Positions 34,377-45,708 of a stretch of DNA of 64,000 nucleotides are shown in pieces; positions within the stretch are counted from its first letter, which is position 1, and each line of letters starts with the position of its first letter. Below the pieces are notes generated by a model that saw only the letters and a program-made list of their open reading frames with translations, ran no database searches and had not been told where the DNA came from. Location: assembly GCA_015680685.1 (NCBI GenBank), contig MNCI01012713.1, forward strand, positions 1,337,803 through 1,401,802, in the 5' to 3' direction. The stretch is from Gnetum montanum. Lineage: Eukaryota > Streptophyta > Gnetopsida > Gnetales > Gnetaceae. A program made the translations under genes and the position numbers.

Positions 34377-36789
34377 ATGTAGCAAAACATTGGTTGGCTA
34401 TCCAAGTGCCTAGGGAGATCCATGTGAGGATTGCAAGTGCAAGTTTTCTTAACTTGTTCATGGCTCCTATCCCAATCATTTCTACCCCTAAGATGGTGAA
34501 TGTCATTGACTCCTTTAATAGAGTAAAGAAATTCATCACTTAGGTTAATGGTGTGCCTATCACATTGGCCATTAATGAATCTACCTTCAGTGATCTCTTT
34601 GGCATGCCTTACGAGGGGGTGAGGATTTCTACCAAGCTAAGGAAAGAGTTGGACCATTAAGAGGAGGTGGAAGAATGGCTAAACACTTGTCATAGTCACT
34701 TTGGATTAACTCTAACCAACTACTAGGTCATGGAGGTGAAGGAGATGTACACATTATTCTAGTTGTGGGCTTTCTTGAAGCTATTATAATAGAAGAAGAT
34801 TCTAGGCATTGAGTAGGCATGGACCATGAAAAAGGTCCTCACAAAGGATACTCGATTACTTTGGGATACTCATTTGGTTTCTAGGATATGAGGGGAGATC
34901 TTGAAACTCTAGGAGAACCTTAGTATGATATGCAACATGCAAAATGCATTTTTTTACAGCATATCTTAGGAGGTGAATGGAGTTCCTGGTGGTGTAGAAG
35001 GATGGACAATGGGTATTCTAAGATCCATCCTAGCTTTCTAAGCCTTGGATGAAACTTATTTTTTCAACCATCTAGGTTCAGATCCCACTAGAGGGCATTT
35101 AGAAATCATTGTCCATTACCACTAAACATTTTAGTGATATGTGTTGTCCTTCCCCTAATAGTATGAGGATGGCCAAGGACATTGTCAATTAGTTACAACA
35201 AATTACTCCCACTATCGGTAAGAACCTTAGTTCATTTTCCTATAATTATTTTTTTAGTTTATGTATTTTTGTTTCATATTGATTTTATGGTTTCATGATC
35301 TTAATGGTTTAAAGTGTTTTTTTTTATTTTGTTATTTTTTATTTACATGTTTTTATGTATTTATCTTTGGTTGTGTTGGTTGTAGTGTCAAAGGTTGGAT
35401 GGGATTTCAACTATGTTATTGAGATCGATGAGTTGCCCAACCTACCACCTGAATTGAAAAATGTTTCGCGAAGGTTATACAAGAGTGCCACTAAATATGA
35501 ACTTTCATGTGCTAGAACCTTATTGGAATGCCAACATTCTAATGAGTTCCTATGGGAATGAGTTGTAGTGTTGGAAAGGGAGAACAAGAAATAGGCTAAG
35601 AAGATTAGAGATCTCAAGGATCATAAGGAGTTTGTGGAAGCCCAAGTGGCTAGCAAGGACTCCTTTCAAACCAAAGAGATCGAATGGGTGTGGTATTGGA
35701 ATGCCATTCATGGCAAGGTTGTTGTTGCTAGGAACCTTGTAAGCAAAAGATGCAGATGGACTTGTTGGCTTGTAAGGCTAGGAAGTGGAGGAACTATTAT
35801 GCCTAGGTCCTTGAGTGAGGCTAGGAAAAAAAGTACCATAAAAAAATATAAGGTTGAATGGGAAAGCTACCTCAACTGGCTACAGGAGGACTCAATCGAG
35901 AGGTGTAAGTTGGAGCTATTCATGAAGGAAATCAATGTTGGAGACATTTTTAAGTTTTTTAAAGGCTCTCTAGTGGTAGTTGAATCCCAAACTCCTCAAG
36001 TTACTACAGCTTCTAGTGAGGTTTCTACCACTACATTTTCATTGGAGCCACCTACATGGACTGATGTTGATGAGAGTAACATCCTAATCAATGTCAATCT
36101 TGGTAAAGTGGACTGGATCCACATGACTAAAGACTAGATTCTCCATCATTTAGAAGTTGGTCTTTAGAGCTTCCCCATAGAAGAAACTACTCTAGAATCT
36201 TTTCAAGTTTATTTTTTTAATTAATTATATATATTTTATTTTAGTTTTATTTATAGTTTAATTATGTTAATTACTGATTAGACCTCTATTATTATGATTG
36301 GTACAAGTACCAAGCAATAATAACAACCCTTGTGATGATGATGTTGGAGATGCTTCTCCTCCACCTCCAGTTGCATCCTAGTTCCATATATTTTGGTCAT
36401 GTATAGTTTATTTTTATTGTTGATTATGTCATGGTGTTGTGGCTAGTCTTAGCTATTGTTGTGAGATGATTATTATTTTTTATGTTATTGCTACATAGTT
36501 TGCTAGACTCCTATTCTTTTTATGTTGTTACTGATTATACTTTTGTCATATTGTGTAACTATGGCTATGAGTTATTGACATTTTTATCATTATTATTTAT
36601 AAATTTTATTTTTATATGTTCTAACATTTTTTTATGCATCTTATGTGTCTCATGTTGTGTTCATGTTATGAGGCTATCTTAGGCTACGTTTGTTGAATCA
36701 TGCAATTGTAAGGAAAAATTTGGTAAAGTAAATGTAAATTAACTAGGCAAACAAAAGGGTAAACTAAGGCATAATGGCTATAAATAGGT

Positions 36790-36975
36790 TGTGAACGTGT
36801 TTCCAGTATTAGGCCATGGAAAACCACTAGTTTAAGGCCTTTGCAAGCTATCATTTTGCTAGTTTGAGGCCATGGTGGGCTATGAGGGGCTACCAATTTT
36901 AGGCCATGGCAAGCCATGCACGTTGCTAGTTTTAGACCTTAGCAATTCTTGCATTTTGCTAGTTTTAGACCTTAT
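36790..36975 (-). repeat. Minisatellite of the Tat spacer, minus orientation
   Basis: About five degenerate copies of the same 30-40 bp unit as at 5930-6055, reversed (GGCCTTAAACTAGTGG, GGCCTCAAACTAGCAAAATG and variants on the minus strand). It lies just after the protease of element B4. The B4 sequence ends near 36690, where the forward multi-exon block begins. Confidence 0.65.
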
Positions 36976-37249
36976 TAGGGCCATACGCTTAAAGAAAATT
37001 TTTTGTATGTTTTATGTTTTTAAAGTTTTTATAGATTTTTTTCAGTTTTAAAAGTTTTTATGGTATTTTTAGATTTCACATTTTGAAATAAACAAGGCAT
37101 AAAAATGTAAATGGTAAATAAGGATGAACTATAGATTATGTGCTAAATAAGGCTAAAAAAGGTATACAAAGGTTAAATTAAGTAAAGAAAATAAAAGAAG
37201 AGGTTACATGATTATGAGCATAGGATAAGTGAATAAGAAACATACATTT

Positions 37250-37960
37250 AATCATGCAAGTGTTTCCTAATCTTCGAAAGATTTCAAAAGATGTAGGATC
37301 TAGGTTGCATGATCTTATATTCTCCATTTCCTTTGCTAATCACATTAAAGAGGAGCTCTTCCCATGGTATTTCTATGGTTTCATTGTTATTTGTTTGGGC
37401 CTCTTCCATTCTATTAGGTCTTTGGACTTTATCATAAATAGTAGGAGCTTTTTCTTGAAACTCTACTTCAAATCCTTATTCTATGTCAATGCTGTTGATT
37501 GCCAAGGGAACTACACTATCATGGTGGATAATTATTTCACCTTCCTCATAAGGTAGGTGAATTTCTTAGTGGATGGATGAGGAAATAGCTTCTGATGGAG
37601 GTAGCCAACACCTCACTAAGATAAGATTAAATCTTGGTGTCTCTTCCACCATCAAGAAATTGGTTGTTGTGGGAAATTATTCACCTACTATGAAGTCCAA
37701 GGAAATTAAGCCTTTAACTACAACCTATGATCCATTATAGAATTTAAGTGTGGATGTTGAGGTATGTTGCATGTGTTCCATTAATCCTAATGTTCAACAA
37801 TGGTGTAAGGCATAACATTGGTGGCCTCCCCATCGTCCACATGCACCCTATATGCCTTGTATTGTTCCACCCTTATCATCATGAAGAGAGGGAACTTAGT
37901 TTTCTTGCCATCCTAAGGGTTGGTGTTGACCTCGCTGTCATAGAATATTAGTATCATTAA
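37250..37960 (-). pseudogene. Tat-type protease and downstream linker (B4)
   Basis: The minus strand encodes a retropepsin-like segment: DGEATNVMPYTIVEH where the family has DGGSALNV, then GLISLDFIVG and FNLILVRCWLPPSEAISSSIH where the family has LLLGRPWIH. A linker (PYEEGEIIIHHDSVVPLAI, later IPWEELLFNVISKGNGEYK) follows. The catalytic Asp is readable, but stops break the frame. RT does not follow; instead the minisatellite spacer begins. Confidence 0.7.
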
Positions 37961-38339
37961 CTTCATTTCTTTTGTTGGTGAAGGTGGTACCATCACTACG
38001 TGGATGGACTCTTCACTAGCATGGATGTTCTCACTAACAAGAATAGAAGTTAATATTTTCACTAGGGCCTCATGGTGATAAATGGAGGTCATTACTAGGT
38101 CATACAGGCTAAGAGATGTGTTCTTTTATTTCAAAGACTTCTTAGCCTATTCCATTGCATCGAGAAAGTCTTTGTAGTTGGTTGTTGGTTTTTCATTATT
38201 ATTGGCTTTGACTTCCTCCATGCACTCTAGGATGTGAACTTCATGTATTAAAGGTCTTATCTTGGTCTCTTTCACCTTCCCTTGTGACTTAGGATCCTTC
38301 ATTGGTTGACTAGTTGAAGTAGCTTAAGCATTAGAGCTT

Positions 38340-40790
38340 ATGGGAATGAATGTGGGCTTCAGTGGGCCCACATCCTTCTATGCCTTGGCCTGCTTATTGT
38401 GTTTGGTTTTGGGATTCGGTGTAGGCTTCTTACATTTTTTACTTGGTAATTTATTATTATTATGTTATGAAGAAGTTGTGGCATTAGCCACCATGGGAGG
38501 ATGTTGTTTAGTTATGATTGTTAATTCGGTTGTAGTGGGAAGGGATACCCTAATCACAAAAGGTTCCTTGGGAGGTGTAGGTGATTGTATCCTTACAACA
38601 AAAGGGATCCTTGAACTAGATGAAGTTGAAGGAACATTGTCATTACAAGGAGGTACCTAAATCATGAATGGCTCTCATGCATGTATAGGGTTGTTCACGT
38701 TGAATGTTGCTATGGTGTAAGTATTGTTTTTGGCATTCAATGAGTCTTTGTGGACATGCATGGATTGGTTTTGTGATTTGAATATGATAAAGGAATTAAG
38801 GACTAGCTCATCATTATTTATCATCTTTTGTAGATCATCCTTGAGAGCTAGGCAAAAGTTAGTGTCATGACTTGGTAGTTGATGATAGTGATAAAATTGA
38901 TCATGTTTGAAGTACTTAAACATTGGTGGGTTATCCTTGATTACAAGAGTGGGATTCTTTGTGATCTTGCATAGTTGTTCATGCCTCTTGTGGGAAATCT
39001 CTATCATTTGTTTATATTGGATTCTCCCACTCTTTAGCAATTGGTCAAGGAGTTCAGATAGTTTTAGTGGTAACCTGGTGTACCTTGACTGATCTTTTCT
39101 TTTGAAATTAGACCTCGTATTTCTTGATGTAAACACCCTAAATGTTGATGGTTGATTATTTGTGATAAGGAATTTGGATTAATTCATTTTAGGTCCCTAG
39201 GTTTTCTTGTTATCTTTGTCCATAGTTGCCATAACTACATTGTTTGTCCTTCCCTTTTCCTTATCCTTCTGAGTGTGTTGATTCTTGTACACCATGTAAG
39301 TGGGGTCATGGCTAGCCTTAGCAACATCCTTTATGTTCTTAGTTTGGGAGAAGGCTTGACTAAGTATCTATAGGTCTAGGTAGTAAAGCTTGGACTTAAT
39401 GAAGTCATTGATTACTCCATTGAATGTGGTGAGAAGATGTATTTTAGCCATAGGTTCAAGAATCACAATTAGAAGAGCATTCCATTATTGTATGAACTTT
39501 TGCAAAGGTTCAAGGAATCCTTGCTTGACCTTCATTAATTGGTCAAGAGTCATGTTGGGTTTCAAGTTATACTTGAAATGGTTAACGAACTATGATATTA
39601 ATTCCTCAAGTAAGGATATTGATCCTTAGAGTAATTCTTGGTACTAGTTGAAGGCTTTTCTAGTAAGGAACATAGGAAAGATGTGCATTATGGTGTGTGG
39701 TCATTCTTGTAATAATAGGCACTCAGAACGAAAGGTTATGAGGTGAGAATTGGGATTATCCTCACTATTATATTTGGTAAATTGGGATATAGGAATGCCT
39801 AATGGAAGAGTTATTTATGGGATAGAAGGATTGATAGGATCATCTTGATAGAAGTCCATGATCTTGACTATTTGAGTTGTTAAAAATTTGAGCTTCCATA
39901 ACTCTTTTATAAGGTCTTGGATCATTTGTAAGTCTTGATCCAAGTCTTGGAGCATCCTTGTGGGTTGTAGGGTCTGCACATGGAATTGTGGTGTGAGTTG
40001 ATAAGCCTATGACCTCATGATGGATTGTGGCATGGAAAGGAGAGGTTGGGTTATCATTGTTGTAAGTGGGATAAATAATAAAAATGAGGTTTGTGCTAGC
40101 ACTTGTGGAACAAAGGGGATAAAAGATGTATGTGGCCCTTGGATCACTTGATTTCCTCTATAGGACCCATCAACATAGAGAATGAATGAGTAGTGGTTAT
40201 GAGAATGGGTGATGATCATGCAAATTAAGGCATGGTGAAATGCATAGAGGATAAAAGGAATGTTATTTGGAGCACCAATTATGCTTGGTGTGCTGCTATG
40301 GCAGGTGCTAAGTCAAACATGGTAGGATATACAGGAGAAGTGGGTTGGGGTACTTGCCCCATGGAGGAGGTAGAAGAGGCTAAGGTGGGCATGGTGGCTT
40401 GGGGAGTGTAGTGTGGAAGAGGCTCCCTAGGAAGTTCTCGAGTTTAGGCTTTGCCTCAAATTCATCATGCTCTTCATGTTGATCCTCAAAGCTTGACTCG
40501 CCTTCTTGCTCATCCATCTCAATTAAATGAGATAGAATGCATGTATGAGCATTGATTAGGGATATTTTTTCATATGAGGAAGGAATGTATTCCTTCCCAT
40601 TATGGTGGATTAGCTAGTACTCACATTTGTACTCAGGCTTTACACATGGCATGAGTAAGTTGACCAAGATTATGGCATAGATGAAATTATGGTAATTTTC
40701 ATCAATGACAGCAAAATCCTAGCTTTTCCCTTTTAGCCTAAGGGATTGCCTACACTTAGCCACAACATGATCTATTGGGTATGTGCAATG
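38340..40790 (-). pseudogene. Tat-type gag (B4)
   Basis: Reading right to left: an N-terminal part matching 13193-12345, a Pro/Gln/Phe-rich segment, then the plant retrotransposon gag core (NLKPNMTLDQLMKVKQG, EPLQKFIQ, WNALLIVILEPMAKI) at about 39600-39400. Next come RYTRLPLKLSELLDQLLKSG and a zinc-knuckle-like block with YHYHQLPSHDTNFCLALK near 38890-38830. The first Cys of that block is not conserved (FKYFK). The stretch 39136-38675 is open for 153 codons; elsewhere stops occur. Confidence 0.8.
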
Positions 40791-40794
40791 TTGG

Positions 40795-41761
40795 TACAAA
40801 AGGGGGTAAGGTTATTGCTTGAATTTCTAGTGTTACACTGGTACTACGCTAAGAGTCTTCAATGCTTAGGTAGTTGGAAATTTATCAAAAAGTCATGCAA
40901 AAAGAAAAAGGTCTCAAGTGCTTAAGGTTGCAAAGGTTGTGAAGTTTTCTTAGTGCAAGAATTATTTGTGTGAAAAAAAATTGGTGGAACCTACTCAAAG
41001 TGTTTGAGGTTAGTATTTATAGGATTCATGGTTGCTAGTTTTTGGTAGGAAATTTTTGGCATGATTACTAACAAATTGGCTTGATTTGCAGGTGTGGCAA
41101 GCCATGATTTCTAATGTGGTTGTCTATTTCTGATAAGTTTTGGTGAACCCAGGCCACCAAAACCACTCCAAATATCAAAAATAATAAACAACCTTTTCCA
41201 ACCACGTTGGCTTCACCCATCTATGTTGGCCTCATGGAAAGAACACTAGAATTTTTTGATCTATGTTGAAATTGGTGGGGAAATACTACAGTTGTTTGAG
41301 GAATGAAACCCCCATCCACTCCAACATTAGCTTCATGAGAAAATAGAAACTCTCTCAACTCTAATGATAGCCTTCAGACATCGACATTGGGTTTTGTGGC
41401 AACTACATTGGGTTCTCTTCATAAAATGAAAACCCAACACCACCCACACTACGGTTAGGTGGTTGCAGTCTAGTTAAGGCTATACCCCCACAAAACCCAT
41501 GAAAATGCCAAATTTGGTAGTTACCAAGGCATTTATTAGCCTTCCTAAGCCTACATATAGACATGACATGACTTTTCCACTTGGGAAGTGAGGCTACAAC
41601 ATCTTATGAGGCATTTTTCAACCCCAAAAGTTCAAGTATGTAAGATTGTAGCTTATGGGCTACAAACCTCACATTTTACAATGAAAACCTAGCCTTAAGT
41701 GTAGGGGTGAAGGTTATAATGTCAAAGGGGGTTGCAACATGCATCTCTTGGCGGTGTTTCA
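40795..41761 (-). mobile_element. 5' LTR of Tat element B4
   Basis: It begins at 41761 with TGAAACACCGCC on the minus strand and aligns with 15383-14400. The sequence beyond 41761 is unrelated to the polypurine tract that precedes the other LTRs, so this is the outer edge of the element. The end of U5 and the leader seen at 13194-14400 are deleted, placing gag directly after. Confidence 0.75.
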
Positions 41762-42189
41762 TCCTATTTTTTCCTTGAATTGATTTTGAACAATATCTAT
41801 AACTCTTCATCCATATACCCATATTCCAAAGGTTCAATTTTACTCTCTAAACTCATATTTTGTTTTTACTCCAAAACTTGTATTTTGGCCTTCCTTAGGA
41901 GGTGAACACTAATTCTTTTAGTAATAAGGTATTTTACTTTATCCTTTTCTAAATATCATAGGTCTCATATCTTAATAATTTTTCTTTTTTATTTATGTTT
42001 TATACTTATATTTTACTTCATTGCTCATAGCTTATTCCATAGTTTATATTTCAATAATAAATGCTTAGCTCAATTTTTAGCATTTTCACATAATACTCCT
42101 TTATCATTTTTCTATCATTCCTAGTTCAATTGTAGTAGGATAATTTCATATTTAATTGGAGATTAGTGTCCCATAATGTCATTATTATT
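41762..42189. other. Unassigned AT-rich sequence between two elements
   Basis: About 430 bp between the Tat 5' LTR and the Copia 3' LTR. No coding or repeat relationship was seen. It may contain the far side of the chromovirus 3' region displaced by the Copia insertion, but no similarity to 60241-62518 could be confirmed by eye. Confidence 0.35.
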
Positions 42190-42749
42190 GGCTTAGTAAA
42201 GGTTATATCAAATTAAAGCTCACTTTTGTGAATGAGTTACTAGGTCATACAAAATTAGCTAATAAAATTCATATTTTTTGAAATCTTACAAAGTTATATA
42301 CAATTTGGAAAAAGGAAGTATTACAAAATATATCCAAAATCTAAGGTTATATTATGTTCTTTTTAGTCTATTAAAAATTGAAGCAATTCAAGTAGTGCAA
42401 TTTTGAGAGACGATAAATCAAAAATTATTAGGCTTTTGATGCTAAAACTTCAACTAATATTCCTATAGATATTAACATTAAAATAAATTTGAGATCACAT
42501 TAAATTGTTTTGAGATGAGGGATAAATAATCCAATCATTTACCATCATTTATTTTGGAAAAATTTCAAGACTCAGAAAATCTACCAAATTGCAAAAAAAA
42601 AAAAAAAAAAAAAAAATTGGAATGTAGAATTGGTCATTTTANCATTAAAACTACCCATAAATCTAGAAATTTCATATATTTTATTAAAATAAACTCCTAT
42701 AATATAATAAAAACATAAAATTATTGTCTTCAACTCTAAAAAGTGGACA
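42190..42749 (-). mobile_element. 3' LTR of the Copia element, partly collapsed
   Basis: It aligns with both ends of 47963-48887 but lacks about 400 bp of the middle. There it has 24 A (42593-42616) and a single N at 42642. It begins TGTCCACTT on the minus strand directly after an AAGGAGGGAT tract (polypurine tract) at 42759-42750. The left limit is approximate. Confidence 0.75.
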
Positions 42750-42879
42750 ATCCCTCCTTAGAGTGGAAGGTAATCTTTATTCTTTATTTTTTATTTCTTC
42801 TTTCTTTTTCATGCTATAAATTCCTATAGATTCATTGAGGCACTTGATCCTATGAGACAAAATTTTTTTAATTAGAAAG

Positions 42880-43350
42880 TCAGAAATTTACTCTTTCGAA
42901 CTAATATGAAGGGATTTGATGGTTCCTTCTTTTACTTCTTGCTTGATGAAATAGTACTTGATGTCAATGTGTTTGAATTTTTTGTGATGCACATAATCTT
43001 GGAATAGTTGAATTGTTGCTATATTATCATAATACAAATTTTTAGGGAGATAAAATTCAGATTGTAGGTGTAAGGGATGTTTATTTAGCCAAACTATGTT
43101 GGAGGCATTTGGCCATGGCAATAAATTCTACTTCACAATTGGATAAGGTGATGGATGATTATTTCTTTAATTTCCAGTATATTGGATTTTTTCCATGCAT
43201 AATGAGAGCTCATGATGTGGATTTTTTCTTATCATTGTCTCTTGTCCAATCAACATTTGAATATGCATGAAGCTTGTTGTCTCATATATTGAATTGGATC
43301 CCAAACTTGCAAGTTCCTTTTCCATACTTGAAAAGATGCACAAGTGCTTG
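42880..43350 (-). pseudogene. Copia RNase H
   Basis: The minus strand reads YYDNIATIQLFQDYV and KFKHIDIKYYFIKQEVKEG then HISSKE, matching the YCDNQSAIAL and TKHIDIRYHFIREKV blocks of Copia RNase H. It stays open for 77 codons (43121-42888). It lies next to the 3' LTR, as expected. Confidence 0.88.
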
Positions 43351-43599
43351 CATGTAAGATTTTCTTAGCTCTTACATGAATCTAGATAACTATACTATTG
43401 CATATTCTAAATTTCATGTGATATAGCAAAGGAACCAAAGTAATCCAATCATGGTTCTATATGTGATTTCATCTATGAGAAGAGTCTTATCTTTGCTAGT
43501 TATCTTTAAACTATATGGAAAAGGAGAACTAACTAGTGTCTTATTCTTTAGATTGAATTTTTCAATGATGAAATTTGCATATTTGGCTTGATGAATTTC

Positions 43600-44300
43600 A
43601 TTTCATTATTATCATAGTTTACATTAATTCTTGTGAAGTATTTGAGCTCTTCAAGTTTCTTTATTTTAAATTCATTTTTTCATGTTATTCTTGAAACCTT
43701 CTACTAGCCTTTTATTGGTGGAAATAAAAATAATGTCATCTATGTATAGTGATATGATGATGAATTCATCTCCTTCCTTCTTGAAACATAGTATTGATTC
43801 AACATGCAATTTTGATAATTATTTCCAATGAGATAATTATTAATTCTATGGAACTAGGCCCTAGGTACTTACTTTAGACCATATAGAGCTTTATTGAGTT
43901 TGCATACTTTGTCCTCTTTTCTTTCTAATGACATAACATTTGGCCTGGAATATGTATACTTCTTCTTTGAAGTATCCCTTTAGAAATGTTGACTTCACAT
44001 CCATTTATTAAATCTTTACATTTTAATATGTTGTTATGGAGAGAATGAGCTTGATGGTTTCAAATGTGGCCATTGGAGCAAAGATATCTTTAGAGTCAAT
44101 AAATTTATTTTGTTTGAATCCTCTTGTCATAAGTCTTTCTTTGTATGTTATGGCTTCTCCTTTCTACTTATATTTTGTATTATATATTGACTTACAATCA
44201 ATAATCTTTTTACCTTTTGGTTTATCCACTGATGTCCATGTGTTATTTCTTAGGATGACATTGTACTCTTTGTCCATGACTTCTTTCTAGACTTTCAATA
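43600..44300 (-). pseudogene. Copia reverse transcriptase
   Basis: Reads NNTWTSVDKPKGKKIIDCKS, YKERLMTRGFKQ, DIFAPMATFETIKLILSI and MDVKSTFLKGYFKEEVYI, later SLYIDDIIFIST near 43755-43720. The YIDD active site is intact. Stops and frameshifts occur after the first third. Confidence 0.88.
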
Positions 44301-44799
44301 ACATGGCTTCATTGACATTGGTTAGTTTACTCAAGACTACTAAATATTTGTAATATTATAAGATCTTTTAGTTCTTCCTTTAAAATTTATATCTAGCATT
44401 TGAATGTAAGGATGGTCTCTTTAAACACAAGGTTTTGAACATTAATATGTGTTTTATTTTTCTTACTATTAGAAAAAATCACTTGTACCAAACTTTATCT
44501 TATTAAATATTACATCTCTTGAAACATGTCATTTCTGATTCATTGAGTTGTAGCACCTGTATCCATTGGTGTGAGAATCATAATAAAGGAAGATGCATTT
44601 ATTTCCTTTGTCTTCAAGTTTTTCAATGAATTATATTGGGGCCTTTATGTCACATTGACACCTAAATATTCTCATATGACTTAAGTTAGGAATTTTGTTA
44701 TATATAACTTTAAATGAAGATCTATCTTCATTGTTTCTTTTGATGATTCAATTGAAAATATAATAGAAAACTATGATGGCCATACTTTAATATTGATTA

Positions 44800-45326
44800 A
44801 GTAGTAAGGTATGCTTTAGTAAGCACCTTGCCATGTCTTGTACTATTTTATTCTTTCTTTTAAATACTTCATTTGATTGTAGACTATAGCCACATGTGGT
44901 CTAATGAAAGATACCATTTTTTATAGAACTTGTTAAATTATTTATTTATTAATTCACCTCCTTTGTATGATTTAATGGCATTAATCTTGATATTCATGGA
45001 GTTTTCAATAAATTTGTGAAAAATTTCAAAGTATTTTATGGTTTCATCCTTTTACTTCAAATTGTAAGTCCAAGTGTATCTTGAGTATTCATCTATGATG
45101 GCCATGAAATAATTTGCCTCTCCTAATGAAATAGTGGGTATTGGTCTAACAAGATCCATGTGTAAAAGGTCAAATGATTTTTTATTCTTTGTTATATAAG
45201 AGTTTTGAGGAGAATTAGTTTGCTTTTCTTGTATGCAAGTATCTTTTAAGTTTTCTTCCTGTAGCTTTTTCTTGTGTGATCATTCTTTTAAGTTTTTAAT
45301 AGAAGACGTGACCAACCCTTCCATGC
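44800..45326 (-). pseudogene. Copia integrase
   Basis: The core reads LLHMDLVRPIPTISLGEANY, FMAIIDEYSRYTWTY, and EIFHKFIENSMNIKINAIKS then YKGGE. This matches the D, D and following segments of Copia integrase, although the second Asp region reads KSYKGGE in place of RTDRGGE, so that catalytic Asp is lost. It is cut on its N-terminal side by the solo LTR starting at 45327. Confidence 0.82.
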
Positions 45327-45703
45327 TGATGAACCACCACTTGTGTTGGCTACGACATTGGGGCCATGACATCACATACACAACATCAAGACCTAGATTT
45401 AACATTAGGGTATATTCCCCAAGTCTATAAATATTGTGTGTTGGCTTCCATTTTGGGAGAGTTTTTTATCATTCTTAGTCAGAGTAGCAGAACTCTTACA
45501 ATTTATTTTCCTCAATTACACTTAAACCATACACTTGAGCATCACAAGTGTAGTTGGGAAGACAATGAACGTTCTCAACGTTGTTTCACTTCCTAGAGGA
45601 AATAGTGTATGAGATAACTATAGGTCCACAGAATTCAACCAAATCACACATAATTCCTTAGTGATTTGTATGGTTGGGCATAGGGGTACCTTGCCACTCA
45701 TCA
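45327..45703 (+). mobile_element. Solo Athila LTR, internally deleted (377 bp)
   Basis: Termini TGATGAACC and CTCATCA, with a perfect 5-bp target duplication CATGC at 45322-45326 and 45704-45708. TATA-like CTATAAATA lies near 45424. It lacks roughly the middle half of a full family A LTR. It lies in the integrase region of the Copia element, opposite in orientation. Confidence 0.88.
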
Positions 45704-45708
45704 CATGC

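Larger units (their letters stand above)
22009..36381 (+). pseudogene. Unrecognised multi-exon gene, decayed and split by LTR element A1
   Basis: Forward exon-like blocks joined by GT-AG introns. A possible first exon runs 22009-22133 (MSKRKLTIRK start, donor GTATAC). Next is an exon ending at 23915, then introns 23916-24001 and 24277-24527. The following exon, 24528-35217, contains A1, and after intron 35218-35385 an exon runs to about 36209. A last short exon ends in an acidic, Pro-rich tail (DDDVGDASPPPPVAS) at 36381. The frame is kept across the 23916-24001 and 24277-24527 introns, and also across A1 when the element and one ATGTA copy are ignored. At intron 35218 the phase fits after one frameshift near 35090. 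About a dozen stops, mostly at former Gln codons, show decay. The region 35450-35700 has a charged, coiled-coil-like segment. I do not recognise the family; a transposon-encoded accessory protein or a degraded host gene are both possible. Exons between 22133 and 23440 are unresolved. Confidence 0.5.

Noticed and set aside
20429-36690. CACTA or Mutator transposon boundaries around the multi-exon block
   Set aside because: Recurring CCAACATGG words at the left resemble subterminal repeats, but no terminal inverted repeats or clear target duplication could be found at either end.
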